Below are positions 56,827-64,000 of a DNA stretch of 64,000 nucleotides, one piece after another. The position numbers and the translations under genes were made by a program. The notes under the pieces were generated by a model. The model was not told the DNA's origin. It did no database searches and saw only the letters and a list, made by a program, of their open reading frames with translations. Every line of letters starts with the position of its first letter. Within the stretch, counting starts at the first letter, position 1. The stretch is from Polychytrium aggregatum. Taxonomy: Eukaryota > Chytridiomycota > Chytridiomycetes > Polychytriales. The DNA lies in contig NW_026516241.1 of assembly GCF_025602895.1 (NCBI RefSeq), positions 186,001-250,000 of the forward strand. Direction: 5' to 3'.

Positions 56827-59800
56827 ATGGGCACCAAAGTCCAGCTCTATGTCTACGACCTGTCCAAGGGCATGGCCCGCATGCTCTCGATGCAGCTGAC
56901 CGGCACCCAAATCGATGCCATCTGGTGGGTCTGGATGACCGGCAGATGTGCTGTTGCTGCCTGCAATGCCACCTCGCTGCTGCCCTGTGCTCATGTCTAT
57001 CGATCGGGCAGGCATACTGCCGTCGTGGTCAATGGCCGCGAATACTACTTTGGCTCAGGAATCGAGGTTTCTATGCCGGGGCAAACCCACCTCGGGCCGC
57101 CACAGGAGATTGTCGACATGGGCGAGACCATGCTGCCCGAGGACGTTGTTGAAGCTTTCGTCGAGTCAATGAAGGAGATTTACACGTAAGACAGCATCCC
57201 TTCACCATCGATCGATATTGCCGAGCTGGCTGGCTAACCCTGCATCGGCATCCCATCGCTGCTACTTGGCAGTCCAGACAAATACCATCTGCTCGAAAAC
57301 AACTGCAACAGCTTCTCGAACGAGTTCTGCAACTTTTTGGTTGGCAAGGATATTCCTTCACACATTACCGGGCTGCCGGCCCAGTTCTTGAGCACGTACG
57401 ATGTCGCTCTATGCCATTTGCCGCACTGGCGCCGTTGCCCTGATTCGAGCTCCTTGCTGAATGTCCGGCGCCTAACGATTCGTCTTCCCGGTGTGCTCTA
57501 TCCTTGCTCGCGCTTCAGCCCGTTTGGCCAGTCACTTCGTCCCTTTATTGATGTAAGCAGCGCAGATGGCTCAGTCCAGGCCAGGGTTGACATGTGCATA
57601 CGAATGGCTGCTGAGGACTGGCTGTGTGCTTGCTCTTGATGGATCAACGGACCGATCAACGGACGGTTTCACTTTCCTCCCACCAGAACATGTTCAGGCC
57701 CAACATCCAGCCCACAGCGCCAGCCCCACAGGCCGCCTCCGCCTTCCAGCCGTCTACCACCGCCCAACAAGCTCCGGCAAGCGTCTCAACAGCGACTGCC
57801 GCCGCGATCCTGCAACCTATCCTCTGCACAGCTTCGAGTCTGCCCGAGCTCGACGCCATTCTTGCACGGCACCGGTGCGTGGTGGTTGACTTTACCTCGA
57901 TGACATGCCCTCCATGCCGAGCGATTGCGCCAGAATTTGAGCGGCTGCTGGAAGAGCATCAGAGATACAAGCCTGTTGGTGTGCGCTGCGTTACGCTGCC
58001 CCGTCCCATGATTGTCGGCGTCAAAGTAGAGGTGGGCACAGCCCGGGATATTGCCACCCGATACGGAATCACTGCCACCCCGACGTTTGTATACTTTTTG
58101 GATGGAAAGCAGGTGAGCCATGAGTCCAAAGGCACCCACACTTTGCTGCAAACCGCAACGGCCGACGTGCTACGCATATCGGATTGGCAGGGATCACCTC
58201 GTGTGTGGCCGCATTCGTCATAACTGACTCTCTCCTCTCACCCAGTTTGCCGAGTTCAAAGGCGCCGACCGCCACGAGCTGAGGAGCAACATGGAGCTCC
58301 TTTTGTATACTGCATATCCTTGTAGGTGGCGAGACGCTGCAAAACGTTTATGGTGACGGAGTGCGATGCTCCCGACGCAATGTTGAGTCAACTGGCAAAA
58401 CCGCTGCCTACTGTTCTGCAAATGGGATCGCAATGGCCATCGTCCACTCACGACATCTCGCCGTCCTTGGTCACTCCAATTATCGCCACTACTGCATGCT
58501 CAATAGCGCATCCACACGCCCGAGTTGCGACGCCGACGCTGGAGGCGGCCGGGAGATCAACGGTCTTGTTTGTCCAGTCATCGCAGGTGGAAGCAATCTT
58601 CAAGAAGCTCAAGGAGTTTGTATCGCCGGATGACTGGGCTCGGCACGAGTCCCAACTCTTTGGACTTCAGAGAGCCTTGGGCGAGCACAAGGGAGGCCGA
58701 ATCGGCGAGCGAGAAAAGCTCAATCTCCCCCCGGACTGGCACATTCCCATCGGTGAGTTCTCGGGCATTCGACAAGCGATACTGGCGTGTTCCGAGTCTG
58801 AGTGAATCTTACGGTGGCTCCTCCTGTCTTGCGCTGCAGAGCATCTCCTTTCGACTCTCCCTGTCGACAAGCTGTTTCCGCTTCTGGATATCGTCAGAAT
58901 CCTCATCCTCGATGACCAAGTGCGCTCGTTCTTTGTGGACAAGGATCCGAGTAAGCCCTCACAGCGCAGCTGAAGCATGTCGCAACTACTCGTACGATAT
59001 GTGGCCGTGCCGCTGACACCGCTTTGATGTCTACTGGGTTGACAGACAATACGCTTATGAAGCTTTTCTACCGATTCGGGAGTATTGGCAGCGAAGGAAC
59101 AGCAGTGCCTCGCACCGTGCATCTCATGCTGCTCCGTGTGGTCAGTTGCTTGCAAATACGATCATAATGTGCTCGATCTGCGTGCGTCTTGTGCAGTTTC
59201 GGCATCATCGCTTCCAGGTTGTGTCTCACAGCCCCATCTCCATGCTGCAATCAGGCATGCAACCTGTTCTCCTCTCCTGCAGGCGTTGCCTTTGTCCTGG
59301 ACACCCAAAAAGAGCTACCGGCTCACAACGTTGCCCACAGGAACATCACCACGGCTGTGCTCATCGAAACCCTGCTCTCGGACGATATTCAGGTGAAGCA
59401 AGGCGCCTCTGCCCTGTGTCTCAACATCGCACTCGAGGAGCGCAAGCTCCGCACAAAGCTCCTGGAATCTGCTGGTGCTACAGGCACGGCATCCCTCCCG
59501 ATGGAGGATGAGGATGAGATACTCCACGAGGAATGGTGTTGCGAGGTCCTGGCCGCTGCGCTTCAAGCCCTCATTGGCACCCGAGACGACGATGCACGTA
59601 AGTGTTGTCCGAGGTTGATCGCCATCCACCGTGTCCGCTCCATCAGTGTCTCGAACAATGATCGCCCGCCACTGCGGTCACCATAATCGATATGCTCGGC
59701 ATCGGATGGCATGCTGACGGTTTGTTGTGCTGGCTTTTTGCAGTCATTCGTCTTGCCTCTAGCGTTGCTCACATTGTGAGATATGGCACCCCGACGCTGA

Positions 59801-59961
59801 TTGAGCTGGGCAGCACTCTCGTCGATACGGCGGCGCTGGACAAGCTCAAAGCCGAGAAGCGAGGCGAGGCCCAGACCAGGGCACTGGCTGCGGAGCGAGA
59901 AAAGGCCGGCAAGGCTGCTAAGCTCTTGGGTGAGCTTTCGGAGCTTTTGACTGTCAGTTAA
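56827..59961 (+). CDS. PPPDE (DeSI-type) peptidase, thioredoxin and PUL domain fusion
   Basis: Three domains. PPPDE papain-fold peptidase (deSUMOylating isopeptidase type): MGTKVQLYVYDLSKGMARML, the catalytic His in IWHTAVVVNGREYYFGSG (spliced at 56932), and the catalytic Cys in LLENNCNSFSNEFCNFLVG. After a Pro/Ala/Gln linker comes a thioredoxin-like domain with VVVDFTSMTCPPCRAIAPEF (CPPC motif), YGITATPTFVYFLDGKQ and the cis-Pro in ATPTF. The C-terminal PUL domain (Ufd3/PLAP type, binds Cdc48/p97) reads KEFVSPDDWARHESQLFGLQ, DKLFPLLDIVRILILDDQVR, NTLMKLFYRFG, ELPAHNVAHRNITTAVLIET and ends in a helical KAAKLLGELSELL. This order is known from other fungi. Likely roles are removal of ubiquitin-like modifiers and Cdc48-linked quality control. 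Confidence 0.9.
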
Positions 59962-60196
59962 TGGCCCTGGTGGACTGAGCCAGCCGGCTGTTCTTGGCTG
60001 CATCTATGCTGGAAATTGTTCTCTGAAAGTTTTATTGAAAAATAAGAAACGGGCGAAGCAATCTTTTTGAACAAACAGGATCAAGCAAAGAGGCAAAATA
60101 GCCCAAGGGAGGGAAGCAAAGGGATCAAGAGAGAGGGAGCCGAAGGGATAAAGGGAGTGAAGCAAGAAGGCAAGAGAACATTGGAATCGCAAAGTA
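59962..60196. other. 3' intergenic between convergent genes
   Basis: About 235 bases, A-rich from 60030 on. No gene seen. Confidence 0.5.
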
Positions 60197-63100
60197 CTAA
60201 GATAGCCCACAACTCAAATCGTAAACGGAGATGATTCCATTGTCAGAAACCATGGCGATCCTGCGTCCAACAATACGGAGGAGCTCGCTCGAGATCTCCT
60301 GGGAAATCCACAGCAGTTTGTCCTTTGTCTTGGTTTCGACAATCCATCGCTCCTGCTCAATGGTTTGCAACTGGAGTTCGGGAACAGTTTGATCTTCTTT
60401 GATCATATCCTCCAGCTCCTTGTCCATCGCAAACTCTTCGAATATCAAGCAGTCTCGATCGAGATGACTGATTTCGTAGGCACTGAGTTGTGTTGCCAGC
60501 TTCAAGGTTTTTCTCCCCCCAGCTGCGACGGGGACTTCCATAGAATTAACGTCGAACACCTTGGCGAACTTGTTTCCCAGAGTCATGATGAAACGGCTGT
60601 CTTTGGAAAACAAAATGTTCATCATGGTTCCCGTGAGACCCTCAATGTACCGAGCATTTTCCAAATATGGAAGATCCCACAGAACGGCTGTGCCATCCTC
60701 TAAACGAGCCGCGAGTAATTTTTCGTCCGGAGATATTGTAAGGGAGTTGGCCAAAAGGTGCTGTGGGGTGGGTACATCAGTACTCCTGTGGTCAGCGCAA
60801 GTCCACACTTCGACGGTTCCGTTATATCTTGCGACGGCGCAAATATTTCCCTTGGATGAGAGCTCCAGACAGTGAGCATCTGATTTAGCGCTTTCATTTT
60901 CGGCTGCAATTTCTTTGTTGGAGAGTTCCCAGATTGTGATATGTCCAACTTCGTCACTTGTCGCAAGCAACTCGCCACTTGGGGAAAAGTTTACAGACCA
61001 ATTGGGAGCGCCTTCGCCTTTGAGACATCTTATGCACTCCTTGGTTTCGAGATCCCAAATATTAACATTAGATGTTTCAAGGCCGACGGCAATCCGATTG
61101 TTGATGGGACAGTATGCCAGAGATCGCACCGAGAATGCGTTGTGGAGAACTTGTTCAATCTTCCCTGTTTCGATAGAACATATTTGTACTGATCCATCAG
61201 CTACGCCGATGGCAAGAAACTTGTCATCCGAAATAAAGGCAATGGGATTTATGGACTTGGTAGTTTTGTTATCATCAGGGCTTCGAAGCTTCTTGGAGGT
61301 TTCAGTTTCCCAGTTCCACAGGATCACGCAGCCGTCCTGGGAGCTTGAAGCGATGGTCTTGCCGTCAGCCGAGAGCTTCACAAATCGAACAGGAGCTTCG
61401 TGCCCCTTGAGGGTTTTGATACACTTTCCAGATTCACTGTCCCATATCTTGACAGTTTTGTCTCCGGATGACGACACAATCTTCTTGCCATCCTTTGAAA
61501 TACACACGCCAATGACCTCATCGGCGTGACCCTCGAGCGTACGCAACAGTTCTCCGGTTTTGAAATCCCAGATCCGGATGGTGCGGTCGTCACCACAAGA
61601 TGCCAGCAGGCACCCATCATGGGAAACGTCAATATTCCATATCCCTTCATCATGACCTTCCATCGCACTCACATAATTTGTGGTTGAGAGTTCCCAAACC
61701 TTCACCAAACTATCGTCGCAGCACGAGACGAGATAGTTTTCGTCTGGAGAAAAGGCAACCGTTGCCACACATTCGAGCTGAGACTTGAAGGTGGCCATAC
61801 GAGTTCCCCAGCTCCCTTGAAGTGCAATTACAATTTTGCAATGTGATTCCGATGGAAGGAGATGCTGGCGGAGCTCAGACGATAGGGGACATTGTGCCAG
61901 AATGGTTCTGTAGAGATCAGCGGGATCTTCGAGAATGGGGATTTGATATTTTCGAAGCATTCGCTGAACATCCTTCAGTAGTGTTCGGGTGGTCTCTGTT
62001 ATGCCTTTGAGGTATTGAGCGTTTTGAAGGATATCAGGCACTTTGAAGAGTTGACCCAAGCGAGCCATGACTTGAATCCAGTAGAGTATCGTCGTTGTCG
62101 CAAACTGCTGAAGGAGCTTGGGATAGGCTTCGAAAAACTCGCTGAGGGGCACATCATTGTGAGAGGCCTGGATCACAGAGTCGTCACTTCCGTGGTTCGA
62201 GCAAAACTCGATGACTTCAAACAAATGATCGGCCCAGTATTTGCAGGCATATTCAACCGAAAATGGCAAAATCGATCTGAAACTAGCATCTCGATCAGTT
62301 GAGAGCATCATCCAATGGAGGCGAAGATGAATATTGAGTGCCTTGTTTGGAGGCGTGACGGTGTTGCTATCGCTTTGGTTACGATTCGATTTGCCGTATT
62401 CTTCATACGATCCCTGGTAATGATAAGCCGGTCTCTCTTCGGTGAGAATTCGGAGGCAAGCAAGGGCCATTGTCGCGTGGTAATCCTGAAGTCGAAGCGG
62501 AGCTTGGCCCCTGTTGGCAAGAGAGTCTTGAGAGGAATCAAGTGCGTCTTTGATAGATTTGTGACTTCGTTGGTATTTGCGCACCTTAGGAATTGCCTTA
62601 TAAGCATAAAACTGCTGATTATCCGCTCGCATTTTCGGGTCGAGAAGGATGTATGGCACTTCATGATTCGCAGCCGCGATCGTTCCACTCTTCTCAAGAT
62701 ACTCAGTCATGTCCTGGATAGTTCGGAGCTGACGGTCCAAGAACATCACAATATGTCTGCGACTTATTCCTTTCGAGGCGAGGTAGCAACAGAGCTGGTG
62801 GCGCTCGTTGTCCAAAAGCAAGCGAGGACTTTCCTCATGGTCGCTGAAATACAGCCAATCCAAATCCCCAGGCTGAACATAATCCTCGGGCATGAGCTTT
62901 CGTGAGATGATCGGATCTGAAAAATTTTGGGCCGCTTGCGCGAGTTGAGAAGATACAAAGGACAAGAATTGAGTCATCGATATGGAGTGGCTGTAATAGA
63001 AAAAGTCTCTCAGGTCCTCATCGCCTATTGCCTCAAAGGCAACGAGGACGGTCGATATCGTCTGCGGGAAGATTTCGCCAAGGTCGCTCGGCATTCTCGC

Positions 63101-64000
63101 GCTGGTAACTTGCAGGAGGTCCCGGAAGACTTGATCAAGTTCAGCGGCAGGGGTGAATGATTCGGTGGCCAGCCAAGTGGTACCTTGTGCCATTTTATCT
63201 CTGATAGCGTTAATTGCGAGTTTAATCCAGAGCATTCTTCCCTCTGACTTGGTGATGATTTCTGTGATCTGGGATTTGTTGAAAGCTCTCATCTGGAATT
63301 TGGCCGCTAATCCGCGAGCATATATGGTCAGGTCATTCTCAACCGATTTTTGAATGAAACCTGGATCAAGATTCGAAAGCTGAAACTTGCTCATGGTTTT
63401 GCTTGCGTTATATTCCAGGTGAGCCCTGGTAGAATGGATTTGTTTCGATTCCAGCTGTTCGTAAATATATCCGCTTGTTCGGGAAGTCAGAATAAGCTGG
63501 ATATTTGGCGGGGCCACTTCTCGGAAGGATCGAATGAATCCAAATACTTTTGCTTGGATTGTCTGGGGGCATTCATCCAACGAGTCAACCGTGATTACGA
63601 TCGGGCATGACAGAGCCTTGATTCTTGGGAAAGCAGCAATTAAAACTTCGAATTGATGGCGGATGTTGTGGGCTGAGTAAAAGCCATCAGCGCCACTTGT
63701 TTTGTATTTGACAATCCCCAACAAAATATCGTAGGCCTTTCTGTCTGGGTGCTGTCTCTCGGACATCGGGGCGCTGGAATTGTCGAGGGGGGTTTGATCG
63801 TTAAAAGGTACTTCTGGTAATTTACCTTGACTGGGGTTCAGGCGCGCCAAAGTTGCAAGCCTGGTATCCAATTCGTGATCTTCAAGATGTTCGATCTCAT
63901 CAATAATCTTTGTGATTTCCTCAAGATACGTTCGATAGGCTTTACTCTGCTCAGCCAGTTGAAGTGCCAAGGAAGTGACCATGTCGACACGATTCGGCTT
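60197..64000 (-). CDS. NACHT-WD40 STAND NTPase (fungal NLR-like), N-terminus outside window
   Basis: A single open frame to the window edge; the ATG at 63982 is internal, since the frame continues upstream as NRVDMVTSLALQLAEQS, the usual stretch after the P-loop. The Walker A motif and effector domain lie beyond the window. Walker B reads CPIVITVDSLDECP (about residue 125 from that Met), followed by LILTSRTSGY (sensor 1 region). A helical linker of about 500 residues leads to some ten WD40 repeats, for example CGDDRTIRIWDFKTGELLRT, SSSGDKTVKIWDSESGKCIK and SSSQDGCVILWNWE. Such proteins act as ligand-triggered switches in fungal self/non-self recognition (HET-E type) and innate immunity. It is intronless and more AT-rich than its neighbours. 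Confidence 0.9.
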   Translation of the reverse strand, partial: KPNRVDMVTSLALQLAEQSKAYRTYLEEITKIIDEIEHLEDHELDTRLATLARLNPSQGKLPEVPFNDQTPLDNSSAPMSERQHPDRKAYDILLGIVKYKTSGADGFYSAHNIRHQFEVLIAAFPRIKALSCPIVITVDSLDECPQTIQAKVFGFIRSFREVAPPNIQLILTSRTSGYIYEQLESKQIHSTRAHLEYNASKTMSKFQLSNLDPGFIQKSVENDLTIYARGLAAKFQMRAFNKSQITEIITKSEGRMLWIKLAINAIRDKMAQGTTWLATESFTPAAELDQVFRDLLQVTSARMPSDLGEIFPQTISTVLVAFEAIGDEDLRDFFYYSHSISMTQFLSFVSSQLAQAAQNFSDPIISRKLMPEDYVQPGDLDWLYFSDHEESPRLLLDNERHQLCCYLASKGISRRHIVMFLDRQLRTIQDMTEYLEKSGTIAAANHEVPYILLDPKMRADNQQFYAYKAIPKVRKYQRSHKSIKDALDSSQDSLANRGQAPLRLQDYHATMALACLRILTEERPAYHYQGSYEEYGKSNRNQSDSNTVTPPNKALNIHLRLHWMMLSTDRDASFRSILPFSVEYACKYWADHLFEVIEFCSNHGSDDSVIQASHNDVPLSEFFEAYPKLLQQFATTTILYWIQVMARLGQLFKVPDILQNAQYLKGITETTRTLLKDVQRMLRKYQIPILEDPADLYRTILAQCPLSSELRQHLLPSESHCKIVIALQGSWGTRMATFKSQLECVATVAFSPDENYLVSCCDDSLVKVWELSTTNYVSAMEGHDEGIWNIDVSHDGCLLASCGDDRTIRIWDFKTGELLRTLEGHADEVIGVCISKDGKKIVSSSGDKTVKIWDSESGKCIKTLKGHEAPVRFVKLSADGKTIASSSQDGCVILWNWETETSKKLRSPDDNKTTKSINPIAFISDDKFLAIGVADGSVQICSIETGKIEQVLHNAFSVRSLAYCPINNRIAVGLETSNVNIWDLETKECIRCLKGEGAPNWSVNFSPSGELLATSDEVGHITIWELSNKEIAAENESAKSDAHCLELSSKGNICAVARYNGTVEVWTCADHRSTDVPTPQHLLANSLTISPDEKLLAARLEDGTAVLWDLPYLENARYIEGLTGTMMNILFSKDSRFIMTLGNKFAKVFDVNSMEVPVAAGGRKTLKLATQLSAYEISHLDRDCLIFEEFAMDKELEDMIKEDQTVPELQLQTIEQERWIVETKTKDKLLWISQEISSELLRIVGRRIAMVSDNGIISVYDLSCGLS

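Overview
The window is nuclear DNA of a zoosporic (chytrid-type) fungus. Genes are compact and rich in spliceosomal introns (mostly 50-250 nt, GT-AG, with CTAAC-like branch points). Both strands are used, and several genes sit close to TATA boxes. An axonemal outer-arm dynein intermediate chain (DNAI2) points to a flagellated organism. Coordinates for multi-exon genes run from start codon to stop codon.

Layout. 0-9.5 kb (+): C-terminal part of phosphoenolpyruvate carboxylase, a relic of a Fanzor (eukaryotic TnpB-like) gene, an R-SNARE, exosome subunit RRP43/EXOSC8, a one-pass membrane protein with an SH3-like tail, and a small unknown protein. 10.4-15.3 kb (-): HID1, fully resolved into 15 exons. 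15.7-18.3 kb (+): a poly-Asp protein and a coiled-coil protein. 18.5-22.7 kb (-): TMEM209-like nuclear-envelope protein. 23.2-25.3 kb (+): OTU1/YOD1 deubiquitinase. 25.5-28.7 kb (-): DNAI2. 29.1-31.3 kb: decayed transposons (Tc1/IS630-like transposase, a Fanzor N-terminal fragment, a CACTA-like transposase).

The most interesting locus is at 31.4-33.5 kb (-). It reads as a small-exon host gene whose seven introns each carry one box C/D snoRNA. The guides match rRNA sites of yeast snR78, snR77, snR76, snR75, snR74 and snR73 (the last twice), in the same 5'-3' order as the yeast snR78-snR72 polycistron. The two snR73-like copies have different, compensatory terminal stems.

33.9-50.1 kb: a Ser/Pro-rich protein (+), an SR-rich/coiled-coil/WD40 gene (-), an intronless F-box-type protein (-), then SH3YL1/Ysc84 and an F-BAR-SH3 protein (both -), two neighbours with a shared role in actin and endocytosis. 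51.1-60.0 kb (+): complex I subunit NDUFS8, a secreted EGF-like protein, and a PPPDE-thioredoxin-PUL fusion. 60.2-64 kb (-): an intronless, visibly AT-richer NACHT-WD40 (STAND/NLR-like) gene cut by the window edge.

Identities come from reading the sequence against remembered family sequences; no searches were run. Splice sites were placed by GT/GC-AG rules, reading phase and homology.
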